A stretch of DNA of 64,000 bases from BTUB01 sp964392765 (GCA_964392765.1 CAYMRF010000001.1:1-64000); one strand, 5' to 3'; counted from the stretch's first letter, positions 8,222 through 17,352 are shown. Notes: generated from the letters alone by a model not told the origin. Translations and numbers: made by a program.

Positions 8222-8652
8222 TTCATCAGTATAACCACTGGAAAAGTAGTAAGCTCAAGTACCTCTGAAATACAAGGAAATTGGTCAACATCAAGCAGTA
8301 AAATTTTAATGCGATCATTATACTTTTGCGCCAGTTCTTGCAATAAATCTCGCTGCTTAACTTCTTTTTCATAAAAATAAATAAGAACTGGAATCGTGCA
8401 ACGGAGTACTTCTGATTCAAAAGCAATTTCAGCAGGACTAAAATTATTAAGGAGAAAATCGATCTCTTCTTGCTTTGGTTCTTCAAAAATTTTATAAACC
8501 GTTTTAGTTTCAATTAAGCTTCGAATAATTTTTACTGAATCGGCAAAATTACAGAGCGAATCTTCTGACTCACTTTGTTTTGATTGATTACAGGAAGGCA
8601 AAAGACAGATCAGCACTATGATTAGTAATCTAGACATATTTACATTTCTCAT
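8113..8652 (-). CDS. lipoprotein with thioredoxin-like fold
   Basis: A protein of 179 aa (ATG 8652, or 8637 giving MSRLL). The lipobox LLPSC at about residues 17-21 predicts lipidation at Cys21. The segment PVLIYFYEKEVKQ...LLQELAQKY-ND-RIKILLLDVDQFPCISEVLELTTFPVVILM follows the thioredoxin order strand, helix, strand (ending in a D), helix and the cis-proline TFPV. There is no CXXC at the usual place, so redox activity is doubtful and a chaperone or scaffold role is likelier. The 3' end runs 109 nt into the opposite-strand ankyrin gene, long for two real convergent genes. Confidence 0.65.
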   Translation of the reverse strand: MRNVNMSRLLIIVLICLLPSCNQSKQSESEDSLCNFADSVKIIRSLIETKTVYKIFEEPKQEEIDFLLNNFSPAEIAFESEVLRCTIPVLIYFYEKEVKQRDLLQELAQKYNDRIKILLLDVDQFPCISEVLELTTFPVVILMNQREEAGRFSEGGFGAIDSVVAQNLHAMSKSSSGNR

Positions 8653-8701
8653 TGTTTTTTGTATTTCTTACAACTAATAATTTACTAAAAGAGGACTAAA
8701 A

Positions 8702-9163
8702 ATGAAAAAAATATCTTTGCTTTCACTTCTTTTGCTTTCAACTGCTTCAATTCAAGCAATGCAAGAAGTAAAAGAGTCAATTTCTGAAGAATTCGATTGT
8801 TTCGACTGCTTTGATAAAATAACTGTTGAAACAGATTGCATATTGGCAGATTTGGGTCCATGCGCATTACAAACTGTTAAAGCGCGCCACATTCCCAGCA
8901 TGCGAGTTTACGTTGTTAAAAGCGAAACCAGCGTTTTAGGAGATTTTTTTGATAGTTATTCATTTAAAGAAACCAAGGACGAAAAGTCAATAAAAAGACC
9001 GGTAGACAATAAAACGGCTGAAAGAATCCGCGGTTTAATAGCGCAAGCCTATCAAGCTAAATCTACTGAAAGGAAAGCCGCGCTTGATGAATTGCATCAG
9101 GTGGTCAAAGAAGAAAATGCACAAGCAAAAGCATGGGCATTCGCAGCAGGAATGTGCAATTAA
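8702..9163 (+). CDS. small secreted protein, RH(I/L)P family, copy 1
   Basis: A protein of 153 aa with AGAGG upstream. A signal peptide (MKKISLLSLLLLSTASIQAM) is followed by a mature part of unknown function. The shared family core is LQTVKARHIPSMRVYVV at about residues 57-73, and the C-terminus is a helical segment AAL-DELHQVVKEENAQAKAWAF. It is the first of three tandem paralogues (with 9203-9595 and 9606-10055). The set is probably a recent local expansion of envelope or secreted proteins. No known domain is recognised. Confidence 0.75.
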   Translation: MKKISLLSLLLLSTASIQAMQEVKESISEEFDCFDCFDKITVETDCILADLGPCALQTVKARHIPSMRVYVVKSETSVLGDFFDSYSFKETKDEKSIKRPVDNKTAERIRGLIAQAYQAKSTERKAALDELHQVVKEENAQAKAWAFAAGMCN

Positions 9164-9202
9164 GATTATTCACTCAATTTTAATATTTTATAGGGATCAA
9201 AA

Positions 9203-9595
9203 TTGAAAAAGGTATCTTTTTTATTCGCACTTCTTCTTATCTCAACATCATCAATACAATCGATGCAAGCAAGCAATGTAAGTGACTATTTTGATTCAAT
9301 AAGCGAGAAAGAAGAATGCGCTTGCGATCTTAGAGCCCTGCGAATAAGGCATATTCCTACAAAACGAATTTTTGTGGCATATATTTCTGTTAATGAACCA
9401 GATAGTTCAGCAGGCTATGCTTATCCAGAAGATAATTTATATCTTGGATTTAATTTAGATAACAAAACCTCCAAAACCATTTTTGAATCAATAAAAATGG
9501 TTAATGCAGAAAAAGATGCTTCCAAAAAAAAAGCTATTCTTGCTGAATTGCATAAAACAGTACTGGAATTCGATGCACGGGCTAAAAATAATTAA
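9203..9595 (+). CDS. small secreted protein, RH(I/L)P family, copy 2 (TTG start)
   Basis: A protein of 130 aa that starts with TTG at 9203, preceded by TAGGGA at 9191-9196. The TTG gives a peptide MKKVSFLFALLLISTSSIQSM that aligns with the signal peptides of both neighbours. The core LRALRIRHIPTKRIFVAYI is conserved. It lacks the KAWAF-x-AG-x-CN tail seen in copies 1 and 3, ending at LEFDARAKNN. Function unknown. Confidence 0.7.
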   Translation: MKKVSFLFALLLISTSSIQSMQASNVSDYFDSISEKEECACDLRALRIRHIPTKRIFVAYISVNEPDSSAGYAYPEDNLYLGFNLDNKTSKTIFESIKMVNAEKDASKKKAILAELHKTVLEFDARAKNN

Positions 9596-9605
9596 AAGGT
9601 TACTT

Positions 9606-10055
9606 ATGAAAACAATATCTTTACTTTCATTACTTCTCATCTCAGTTTCACTCCATGCAATGGAAGAAACAGAAGATAAAATTTCTCCCGAATTTAACTA
9701 TTTTGATACATTACAAGTTCAAAGTGATGGCCAATATGATAGTATGGGTGGATGGACAGCACAAGCTGTGCAAGCGCGGCATCTGCCAACCAGACGTATT
9801 TATGTTGCATTATTTGAAGAGTCTTTGTTGGGATCATCTAGAAAAGGTTATTCATACCAAGAAAGTCTTGGGGAAAAATCACCAAAGACTCTTTTAAATT
9901 ATGAAACAACTGAAAAAATTCATACTCTAATACTTCAAGCACATCAAGCAGAGCCCATTAAAAAGAAAGCAGCGCTTGACGCATTACATCAAGTAGTAAA
10001 ACAAGCAGATTCAGAAGCAAAAGCATGGGCATTTGTAGCTGGAATATGCAATTAA
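9606..10055 (+). CDS. small secreted protein, RH(I/L)P family, copy 3
   Basis: A protein of 149 aa starting at ATG 9606, 10 nt after the stop of copy 2; the frame is open further upstream but only from 9606 is a signal peptide (MKTISLLSLLLISVSLHAM) encoded. The core AQAVQARHLPTRRIYVALF and the tail KAWAFVAGICN match copy 1 closely. It is probably co-transcribed with copy 2. Function unknown. Confidence 0.75.
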   Translation: MKTISLLSLLLISVSLHAMEETEDKISPEFNYFDTLQVQSDGQYDSMGGWTAQAVQARHLPTRRIYVALFEESLLGSSRKGYSYQESLGEKSPKTLLNYETTEKIHTLILQAHQAEPIKKKAALDALHQVVKQADSEAKAWAFVAGICN

Positions 10056-10099
10056 AATTACTTAATTAATCTTTTATAAGAAATTATTTTGGCTTATTA

Positions 10100-10765
10100 T
10101 CAATGAGGCCGTGCCCAGCCATCCATTAATTCATCCAATGCGCTCCATGCGAATGGAGAATCCGCTTGAACCTTTTCTTCCCTCATTGTCTTGCCAAGGC
10201 TCCGAATTGTTTCACTTTTTTGCCAATTCTGTAGCCATTCTTTTCGCTTTACATCTCTAGGAAGAAATTCTTTAATAGCCGCCATGAGCCTTTCATATTC
10301 CAGCTGATCAATCTCAGCAGCTTCCTCGGAAATATTCACTGAGGGGTTTGGAACAAAATCCTGAAGTTTCATCAGCGCCTCAAGTTTGAAGTCGCGATAT
10401 TCACTTCTCACCGCAGAGAATTCCAGTTCAGCTACTAACGATTTGTATTCTCGATACTTGACCGAATAGCGGGTTGCTCGTTGAATATTCATTGATTTTC
10501 TAAGAACTAATGAAGCCTCAACATCTGTTTTTAGCTTTTCTTGCTCTTTTTGAAGCTCTTCTTGTTGTTTGCAATATTCCTGAGATAAACCATTAAGCTC
10601 TTTTTTCAAGGCAATATATTTTTGTAAGGCCTGCCTCTCTTGTTCACTGGTAAATTTGGGCAAATAGGTAATTGCCCAGGTTTCAGCAGTAGAATTATTA
10701 ACTCGATGGTCTTGGCATGCCATAATCGGAAGAGTTAAAAAAATCATGCAAAAGAATTTATACAT
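10100..10765 (-). CDS. lipoprotein with long coiled coil
   Basis: A protein of 221 aa. The N-terminus MYKFFCMIFLTLPIMAC is a lipoprotein signal with Cys17 as the lipidation site. Residues 40-110 (ERQALQKYIALKKELNGLSQ and on) are charged and heptad-like, predicting a coiled coil; the rest is helical. It begins 2 nt after the tyrS stop and is likely translated from the tyrS message. No family is recognised; a periplasmic structural role is possible. Confidence 0.6.
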   Translation of the reverse strand: MYKFFCMIFLTLPIMACQDHRVNNSTAETWAITYLPKFTSEQERQALQKYIALKKELNGLSQEYCKQQEELQKEQEKLKTDVEASLVLRKSMNIQRATRYSVKYREYKSLVAELEFSAVRSEYRDFKLEALMKLQDFVPNPSVNISEEAAEIDQLEYERLMAAIKEFLPRDVKRKEWLQNWQKSETIRSLGKTMREEKVQADSPFAWSALDELMDGWARPH

Positions 10766-10767
10766 AA

Positions 10768-11952
10768 TTATTTAATTTTATAAATGCGATGCTTGCCAAC
10801 TTTGATAATCATGCCAGAAGCAGGTTTAATCATTGTTTTAAAATCATCTATCACGGCATTATCAACATGCACCGATTTAGTCTCTATTAATCGCTTCGCC
10901 TCAGAAGATGATGAGATTGCTTTGAGCTCTTTGAGCAGATCAACAATCCAAATCTCTTTGGAATCAATAGCAACTTCAACCGCTTGAGAATAATCTTTCT
11001 TTTGGAAGAGCGCTTCAAATTGCGCTTGCCCTGCATCTGCCTCTTGCGCAGACCAGAAACGCGCTACAATGCCATGCGCCATCTTCTTCTTAAGATCCAT
11101 AGGATGAACTTTGCCATCAGCGATATCTTTTTTAAGCTGTGCAATTTCAGCATCAGAGGTGTATAAAAGAATGTGCATATAGTGCCACATCAGCTCATCG
11201 GAGATAGACATTAATTTGCCAAATACTTGCTCAGCGGGTTCAGTTAATCCAATTGCATTGCCTAAAGATTTAGACATTTTAGGACCGCCATCAAGACCTT
11301 CTAGCAACGGAGTGGTCACGATTACTTGCGGCTCTTGATTATAATGCTCTTGCAAATATCTGCCCATAAGCAAATTAAACGTCTGATCGGTGCCGCCAAG
11401 CTCAATATCTGCTTTTAATGCTACCGAATCATAGCCTTGCATTAATGGATATAAAAGTTCATGCAAACTAATTGGTTGATTATTTGCTAAACGATTAGAA
11501 AAATCTTCTCGCTCAATCACGCGCGCAAGAGTTACTTTTGCACACAGTTTTATGAGATCAGTAAAATTTAATTTGCTTAACCATTCAGAATTATAGGCAA
11601 TTTCGAGCTTTTTTGGATCAAGAATTTTAGTAACTTGTTCAAAATAGGTTTGCGTATTTTTCTTAATATCTTCTTGCGAAAGTGGTGGACGTGTTTTGGA
11701 TTTGCCCGTGGGATCACCAATAAATGCGGTATAATCGCCAATAAGAAAAATCACGTGATGGCCTATGTCTTGCAATTGCTTCATTTTAGAAAGCACTACG
11801 GCATGCCCTAAATGCAGATCAGGAGCCGTGGGATCCATGCCTAATTTTATACGCAAGGGAATGCCACGCTCTAATTTTTTAATTAAATCAGCTTCGGGCA
11901 ATACTGCACTGGTGCTTGATTTAATGATCTCTAACTGTTTTTTAATATCCAT
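10768..11952 (-). CDS. tyrS: tyrosyl-tRNA synthetase
   Basis: A protein of 394 aa, usual for bacterial TyrRS (class Ic). It charges tRNA-Tyr. The ATP-binding HIGH-type motif is in APDLHLGHAVVLSKM (about residues 44-58); the KMSKS loop is intact in GGPKMSKSLGNAI (about 226-238). The end (about 330-394) is an S4-like RNA-binding domain (EAKRLIETKSVHVDNAVI). A small secreted gene lies 5 nt upstream and a lipoprotein gene 2 nt downstream on the same strand, so a three-gene unit 12413-10100 is likely. Confidence 0.96.
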   Translation of the reverse strand: MDIKKQLEIIKSSTSAVLPEADLIKKLERGIPLRIKLGMDPTAPDLHLGHAVVLSKMKQLQDIGHHVIFLIGDYTAFIGDPTGKSKTRPPLSQEDIKKNTQTYFEQVTKILDPKKLEIAYNSEWLSKLNFTDLIKLCAKVTLARVIEREDFSNRLANNQPISLHELLYPLMQGYDSVALKADIELGGTDQTFNLLMGRYLQEHYNQEPQVIVTTPLLEGLDGGPKMSKSLGNAIGLTEPAEQVFGKLMSISDELMWHYMHILLYTSDAEIAQLKKDIADGKVHPMDLKKKMAHGIVARFWSAQEADAGQAQFEALFQKKDYSQAVEVAIDSKEIWIVDLLKELKAISSSSEAKRLIETKSVHVDNAVIDDFKTMIKPASGMIIKVGKHRIYKIK

Positions 11953-11957
11953 AAATT

Positions 11958-12413
11958 CTATATATTTACTTTATTTTTTTGCTCTTCGATAACATCTTGC
12001 AATCGCTTGCGCTCAAATTCATCGTTTTTCCCCATAGAAAAATTCGCAAATCGATCCGCCTGAATTCGCAGTAAATCTTCAGAGTCTAATCTATCAGGGC
12101 AAGTATTCAATTTATACTTCGAGTTTGCAAGTAAATTTTTTTGTGTTGTAGAGGGCCCGTTCTTAATGAACTTTTCCATTTTTTCCATGACAACTTTCAT
12201 CGCACTGGAAGAAAAAGCGTATTCTTTCGTATCATCTGCGCAATCGGGGAAAATAAATAATTCCTGTGGCTGATCAACCCAGCCCTTATCCAGTATCAAT
12301 GCTTCAAAAAATGATGCCGTTGAACGCGCTCTAATAACATTTAGAGGAACGTTTTTCATTGCAAAACAAGAAAAAGTAATCAACAAAGAAATAGCAATAC
12401 AGAGTTGTTTCAT
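11958..12413 (-). CDS. small secreted protein, unknown function
   Basis: A protein of 151 aa with a clear signal peptide (MKQLCIAISLLITFSCFAM). The mature part has two Cys (FPDCADD, LNTCPDR) that could form a disulfide, and a helical, charged tail (ERKRLQDVIEEQKNK). It sits directly upstream of tyrS with 5 nt between them. No known family is recognised. Confidence 0.6.
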   Translation of the reverse strand: MKQLCIAISLLITFSCFAMKNVPLNVIRARSTASFFEALILDKGWVDQPQELFIFPDCADDTKEYAFSSSAMKVVMEKMEKFIKNGPSTTQKNLLANSKYKLNTCPDRLDSEDLLRIQADRFANFSMGKNDEFERKRLQDVIEEQKNKVNI

Positions 12414-12428
12414 AAAAAAACCTAATAA

Positions 12429-13109
12429 TTAAAAAAGATGTAATAGTGCCGCGATGAAATAACCTACCTTTTGAATCAGAGTAAGCACTATCATAAAGAA
12501 GATGCCGCCCAAAAGGTAAAATAAAAGAACTTGAATAATGAGCATGATAAGACTGGTGTATCCCAAATATTCAGGATTTTTCTCAGCCCAAATCATAACG
12601 CCCAAGCCGCACATATTGGCAATAAAAGAAACTACCGCCAAAATTGCATTGATAAAAAGCACATATATCAAAATAGTGCCAATTGAGATCATATAGGAAG
12701 ATGCTTGAGGAGCTGCATCAACCAGAGAGACTGCAAAATTAACTCCCTGAGTGCCAAACAAAGCAATCAAGCTGATGAGTGCAAAAATCCCAAGAACGCA
12801 ATGCGCAAATGTTTTGGAAAGGAACGCAATCAAAACCTTAACCACTCTAAATCTATCTTGGATGTTAAAGGGATTCATGGGAATAAATCTGCTCCATCCA
12901 AATTTATACAGCATTAAAAAAAAGGTACCCAGAAAATCAATGTGCGCCATCGGATTAAGCGTTAAGAAGCCTGCTTGCTCGGGAGTATCGTCTCCCATTT
13001 GCAACGCGGTCCATGCCGCAAAGAATCCGGCTAATGTAACTGAAATAGCATACGCAATAAGTACTGAAATCACACCGATGAGTGTTTGGGCAATTTGAAC
13101 ATTTAACAT
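12429..13109 (-). CDS. M50 site-2-protease-like membrane protein lacking the HExxH motif
   Basis: A protein of 226 aa from ATG 13109, chosen because GAGAGG lies 6 nt upstream; ATG 13133 would add 8 residues. About six membrane segments. The stretch MGDDTPEQAGFLTLNP-MAHIDFLGT...FGWSRFIPMNP is diagnostic of the small M50 zinc proteases (GD-TA-x-x-GRLTLNPLxHID...FGWAKPVPVNP). However, the first helix, where HExxH should be, reads AISVTLAGFFAA, so both His and the Glu are missing, as is the NLLPxPPLDG segment. The Asp of HID remains. It is therefore probably a non-proteolytic pseudoprotease in the inner membrane. Confidence 0.75.
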   Translation of the reverse strand: MLNVQIAQTLIGVISVLIAYAISVTLAGFFAAWTALQMGDDTPEQAGFLTLNPMAHIDFLGTFFLMLYKFGWSRFIPMNPFNIQDRFRVVKVLIAFLSKTFAHCVLGIFALISLIALFGTQGVNFAVSLVDAAPQASSYMISIGTILIYVLFINAILAVVSFIANMCGLGVMIWAEKNPEYLGYTSLIMLIIQVLLFYLLGGIFFMIVLTLIQKVGYFIAALLHLF

Positions 13110-13276
13110 GAAAAACCTCTCGATTCCGTTCATGGTGAGTGGCGCCCCCTGGCGCTGTATCGAACCAAAATCAGTGTAAGCGAAATGCTCTTTGGGGTCA
13201 AATTAAGGGCTTTTTTTGACCGTATGCGCTAATCAGGCTAGAATAGAACCTATTATTAGAACAGATTTTATAACAA

Positions 13277-13366
13277 CCTCTCCATTCGGCTCCTTCGGAG
13301 CCTCCATCGAGGCGAACGGGGGGAGGGGTTCGTTCGTTTCGAGCGAGCGTATGCGAGTCGAGAAAT
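13277..13366. repeat. half copy (B) of the palindromic element plus a second palindrome
   Basis: Bases 13277-13319 match the right half of copy A (CCTCTCC to CGAACGG) with only about three differences, and the arm GGCTCC-TTC-GGAGCC is here a perfect stem. Bases 13328-13366 hold another repeat (TTCGTTTCGAGCG...GAGTCGAGAAA) that recurs at 33282-33309 and, inverted, inside mnmE at 21121-21168. The block lies in the gap between the divergent genes at 13109 and 13416, just upstream of valS. Confidence 0.8.
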
Positions 13367-13415
13367 TTTCACAAAAGAGAACCTCGAAAAATTAACCTAT
13401 CGAGAATTAAAATTC

Positions 13416-15962
13416 ATGGATAAGCAATATAATCATCAAGTTGCTGAGCAAGAAGCGCAGCAAAAATGGCATAGAGAAAAAACCTACAGCATGGCCAATA
13501 ATCCTGGCCCGATCTTTAGTATCGACACACCACCTCCTACCGTTTCAGGAAACTTGCATATCGGGCATATTTTTTCTTATACCCAAACCGATATCATTGC
13601 TCGCTATGCGCGCATGAGCGGCAGCAGCGTTTTCTATCCCTTTGGCTTTGATGATAATGGCTTGCCCACTGAACGCTATGTAGAAAAGAAACTCGATATT
13701 CGCGCACACGCAATGTCTCGCTCAGAATTTATTAATGTATGCCTTAAAGAAACGCATGCGGTTGAAGAACAGTTCCAGCAACTCTGGCAGCGCATGGGCC
13801 TCTCTGTAGACTGGGCTCATTGCTATTCAACTATCTCTGAATCTACTCGAAAAATTTCTCAAGAATCATTCGTTCGCTTGCTGCAAAAAGGATTCGTATA
13901 TCGCAAAAATGAACCGGCGCTCTTTTGCACCACCTGCCGCACCTCCGTTGCTCAAGCAGAATTGGATGACATGGAAAAATCATCATTCTTTAATGATGTG
14001 ATCTTTAAAGATGAAAAGGGCAACGATCTTTTAATTGGCACCACGCGCCCTGAATTACTGCCTTCGGTAAACGGACTGCTCTTTATTCCCAATGATCCAC
14101 GTTATCAACTCCTTGCAGGCACCTTTGCAACGGTACCTCTCTTTAATCAAAAAGTACCCGTTTTGGCCGATGATAAAGTGCTCATTGATAAAGGAACCGG
14201 TTTGGCAATGACCAGTACCTTTGGGGATACTACTGATATTGAATGGTTTAAGAAACACAAATTAGAATATCGTCCCATGATTGGCCTTGATGGCAAAATG
14301 CTGCCCGCTGCCGGAATTTTAGCAGGGCTTAATGTGCAAGCTGCCCGCACTAAAGTTATTGAGGAACTCAAAACTGCGGGACTTTTAGTAAATCAAAAGC
14401 CAATTACCCACACCGTGAACGTGCATGAACGCTGCAAAAAAGAGATTGAATATGTGATGATCCCGCAGTGGTTCTTGAATCTTATTGATCATAAAAAAGA
14501 GTTTTTGGCACTGGCCGATCGCATTAATTGGTATCCTGGACATATGAAATCCCGCTACATCAATTGGGTGGAAAATATTGGATGGGATTGGTGCCTTTCG
14601 CGTCAACGCTTTTATGGCATTCCATTTCCGGTATGGCATTGCAGCAAATGCAATGAGATCATCCCCGCAGAAATTAAACAACTTCCGGTAGATCCACAAG
14701 AAACCAAATATACCGGCAATTGCCCAAAATGCGGTAGCTCCGAAATCACTCCTGATACTGATGTGATGGACACCTGGAATACGTCATCACTAACTCCGTA
14801 TTTGTGCTACGCGCTTTTTAATCCGCAAGCGGAATCCGTTTTCACTGATAAAAAAGTTGCTGAATTTATTCCGATGAGCATGAGACCTCAAGCGCATGAT
14901 ATCATTCGCACCTGGGCATTTTACACCATCGTAAAAGCATGGATGCATGATCATGATCTGCCATGGCATAATATCGTGATCTCAGGCCACGTGCTTGCTG
15001 ACACTAAAGAAAAGTTATCAAAATCAAAAGACAATGCGCCCAATTCTCCGCAAGGATTGCTTGAGCGTTATCCTGCCGATGTGATCCGCTACTGGACATC
15101 TTCAGGCGGATTAGGCCAAGATATTGCTTTCTCCGAAGGACAATTAAAAATTGGCCAACGCTTGGTAACCAAAATTTGGAACGCATTTAGATTTATTCAT
15201 GAACACGTTTCCACTCCGTTCGCCTCGATAGAGCGCGAAGCGCGAGTGGAGAGGTCTCCATTCGGTCCTGCGGACCTCCATCGACCCGAACGGGGAGATG
15301 GGCAACCAACAACTCCATTGGGCATCACTAATGAATGGCTCTTGGATTCTGCAACGCAAACCTTTGCGCGCTATCAAACCTATTTTAATGAAAATGAGTT
15401 TGGTCTTGCGCTGGATGTAGTAGAAAAATTCTTCTGGAACAATTTCTGCGATAACTATTTAGAATTGATTAAAGATCAACTCTTTAAGCCTGAAAATTAT
15501 ACTGAAGTTGAACTTCGCGCAACGCGATGGACTCTTTACCAAACCGGATTGCGCATTTTGCAAATGTATGCGCCCTATTTACCGCACGTTACCGAAAAGT
15601 TGTATGAATTGATCTATGCGAAGCACGTTGGTACACCAAGTATACACCAAACTCGCTACAGCGATATTCAACAAGGCTATACCTTTGCAGAAAGTACCAA
15701 AGTGATGGATGTTATTATTGCGCTAATTACCCAAGTGCGTCGACTCAAAACAGAAAAACAACTTTCATTAAAAGTGCCTCTTGAAAAGCTCACGATCACG
15801 GCTGTTGATGAGCATCTATTGCACAAAGTTGAAGCTCACACGCAATTAATTCGCGGCATCACCCATGCCCAAGAATTGCACTTTAATCCGGTAAAAGAAA
15901 AAACTGATTCGCATATTGAGCAATCAGGCGAGCAATGGCTTGCAACGGTGCACTGTGATTAG
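13416..15962 (+). CDS. valS: valyl-tRNA synthetase with an in-frame palindromic insertion
   Basis: A protein of 848 aa. It charges tRNA-Val. HIGH motif in PTVSGNLHIGHIFSY (about residues 44-58); editing CP1 domain follows (GTTRPELLPSV); zinc-finger-like CxxC pairs in WHCSKCNE and CPKCGS; KMSKS-type loop as KEKLSKSKDN (about 531-540). The C-terminal end is short, without the long coiled coil of many bacterial ValRS, so it resembles the archaeal/rickettsial type. Residues about 601-627, between WNAFRFIHEHV and ITNEWLLDSA at the junction to the anticodon domain, are encoded by palindromic element copy C. The frame and all motifs are intact, so the enzyme is presumably active. Confidence 0.95.
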   Translation: MDKQYNHQVAEQEAQQKWHREKTYSMANNPGPIFSIDTPPPTVSGNLHIGHIFSYTQTDIIARYARMSGSSVFYPFGFDDNGLPTERYVEKKLDIRAHAMSRSEFINVCLKETHAVEEQFQQLWQRMGLSVDWAHCYSTISESTRKISQESFVRLLQKGFVYRKNEPALFCTTCRTSVAQAELDDMEKSSFFNDVIFKDEKGNDLLIGTTRPELLPSVNGLLFIPNDPRYQLLAGTFATVPLFNQKVPVLADDKVLIDKGTGLAMTSTFGDTTDIEWFKKHKLEYRPMIGLDGKMLPAAGILAGLNVQAARTKVIEELKTAGLLVNQKPITHTVNVHERCKKEIEYVMIPQWFLNLIDHKKEFLALADRINWYPGHMKSRYINWVENIGWDWCLSRQRFYGIPFPVWHCSKCNEIIPAEIKQLPVDPQETKYTGNCPKCGSSEITPDTDVMDTWNTSSLTPYLCYALFNPQAESVFTDKKVAEFIPMSMRPQAHDIIRTWAFYTIVKAWMHDHDLPWHNIVISGHVLADTKEKLSKSKDNAPNSPQGLLERYPADVIRYWTSSGGLGQDIAFSEGQLKIGQRLVTKIWNAFRFIHEHVSTPFASIEREARVERSPFGPADLHRPERGDGQPTTPLGITNEWLLDSATQTFARYQTYFNENEFGLALDVVEKFFWNNFCDNYLELIKDQLFKPENYTEVELRATRWTLYQTGLRILQMYAPYLPHVTEKLYELIYAKHVGTPSIHQTRYSDIQQGYTFAESTKVMDVIIALITQVRRLKTEKQLSLKVPLEKLTITAVDEHLLHKVEAHTQLIRGITHAQELHFNPVKEKTDSHIEQSGEQWLATVHCD
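15216..15293. repeat. intragenic palindromic element, copy C (78 nt), inverted relative to A
   Basis: Ends CCGTTCG/CGAACGG and backbone are the same as in copy A when read on the other strand. Arms: GAGCGCGAAGCGCG on the left and GGTCC-TGC-GGACC on the right, both self-complementary. The arm with GCGC stems is the same module as arm 1 of copy A but in the other position. It lies in frame in valS; this orientation contains a TAG, which the reading frame used avoids (TCG ATA GAG). Confidence 0.9.
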
Positions 15963-16404
15963 CATTCGCAATACCCAACGCAAAATAAAAGTAGATATCG
16001 CTCAGCTCAAACGCGATGCGCAAACTATCCTTGATGCGCTTGATTATAGTGATTTTGATCTGGGCATTTGGCTAACCAGCAATACAACCATTCATAAATA
16101 TAATAGAGAATATCGACATAAAGATAAACCCACCGATATTCTCTCATTCCCGTATCATACTGAGCTTAAAGCCGGCAAACGGATTAAAGTAACTTCAGAA
16201 GAAGATAAAAATTTAGGCGATCTTATTATAGCGCCCGAATACGTGATGAACGATCTGCCTAAATGGGAAACTACTTTTGAAAAACACATGCAACGATTGC
16301 TTGTGCATGGTATTTGCCATCTGCTGAACTACGATCATATTGATGATGCTGATTATAAAGTGATGAAGAAAAAAGAGATGTCACTCTTGAAAAAGCTGAA
16401 CTAA
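15955..16404 (+). CDS. ybeY: endoribonuclease YbeY
   Basis: A protein of 149 aa. YbeY is a zinc-dependent RNase needed for 16S rRNA 3' maturation and ribosome quality control. The zinc motif H-x3-H-x5-H is present as VHGICHLLNYDH, preceded by the usual DILSFP (here TDILSFPYH) and LGDLIIAP. GTG 15955 overlaps the valS stop by 8 nt; a TTG at 15916 further upstream is less likely. The overlap suggests translational coupling to valS. Confidence 0.93.
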   Translation: MISIRNTQRKIKVDIAQLKRDAQTILDALDYSDFDLGIWLTSNTTIHKYNREYRHKDKPTDILSFPYHTELKAGKRIKVTSEEDKNLGDLIIAPEYVMNDLPKWETTFEKHMQRLLVHGICHLLNYDHIDDADYKVMKKKEMSLLKKLN

Positions 16405-16464
16405 AAATTTACATTCTTTATTCTAATTCTATACTATTCTAAACTCATCCATATAGGGGACTTT

Positions 16465-17352
16465 ATGAATAGAAAGCTTATCTCAATCATAATTATATTT
16501 TCACATTTTGCCATCCTAGGCATGGAAATTGATGACGATTACGACATAGTTTTTTTTGACGCTCCGCGATTTTCACAAAATCCAGCACGCGTTTATAACA
16601 GTGATTTATGCATGAGAGTTACTGAAAATCTTTCGAAGTATGAACTTCCGATGGATGCGCAACTTTTTGAAAGTGAAGATATTCAAAGAAAATTTCAAAG
16701 CATTAATAATGCGCTATGGCCCCATCATCTACGGATTACCTTTTCCAAACGCGATGACATCATTACTGCTGTTTTAAATCAGGCTCAAACTTCTGCAATT
16801 AATAGTGGAGAGGAAGAACTAGTTCCTTTTCATGAAATTGCTATTCCTCTTGGAAAAAACGTTCTAAATGAAGCATACAACAAAAAATTGATTGAAAAGC
16901 GATTGCATGAACTGCATGAACTTGCGCTTGAGTTTCAACACAATAAAAATGGTGGTTTTGATCGAGCACTTGAAAATTATCGTCGCGGCACAACCTTCTC
17001 TACTAAAATGAAGTTTCAACTAACACATAAAATAAAACCTCAAATAGAGCGCCAGCTTGGTGATCACATCGGTCAAACTTTAGCATTGCCTTTTCATAGA
17101 ATGATAGACAAATATCTCGCATACAATCCAACTGCTCACGAGGAACATGAAATTGAGATACTTAATCAAAAACTAGAATCTCATGAGCCAATGTTTCAAA
17201 GAATTTTAAAATTAAATCAAAAACATAATGATCTCAAAAACATAATGAAAAATGATAAGCCCGATACACACGAAATACAGTCAAATGAAGAAGATTTTAT
17301 TACTCAATTTGAAAGCATTACCTCATTCTTAGCAAATTCGGAGAATTCATGA
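16465..17352 (+). CDS. secreted protein, unknown function
   Basis: A protein of 295 aa; TAGGGGACTTT precedes the ATG. A signal peptide (LISIIIIFSHFAILGM) is followed by an acidic start (EIDDDYD) and a largely helical, charged mature part with probable coiled coil near 210-265 (EIEILNQKLESHEPMFQRIL). No known domain is recognised. It overlaps the next gene by 4 nt (ATGA), so the two are probably translated together and may work together. Confidence 0.7.
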   Translation: MNRKLISIIIIFSHFAILGMEIDDDYDIVFFDAPRFSQNPARVYNSDLCMRVTENLSKYELPMDAQLFESEDIQRKFQSINNALWPHHLRITFSKRDDIITAVLNQAQTSAINSGEEELVPFHEIAIPLGKNVLNEAYNKKLIEKRLHELHELALEFQHNKNGGFDRALENYRRGTTFSTKMKFQLTHKIKPQIERQLGDHIGQTLALPFHRMIDKYLAYNPTAHEEHEIEILNQKLESHEPMFQRILKLNQKHNDLKNIMKNDKPDTHEIQSNEEDFITQFESITSFLANSENS

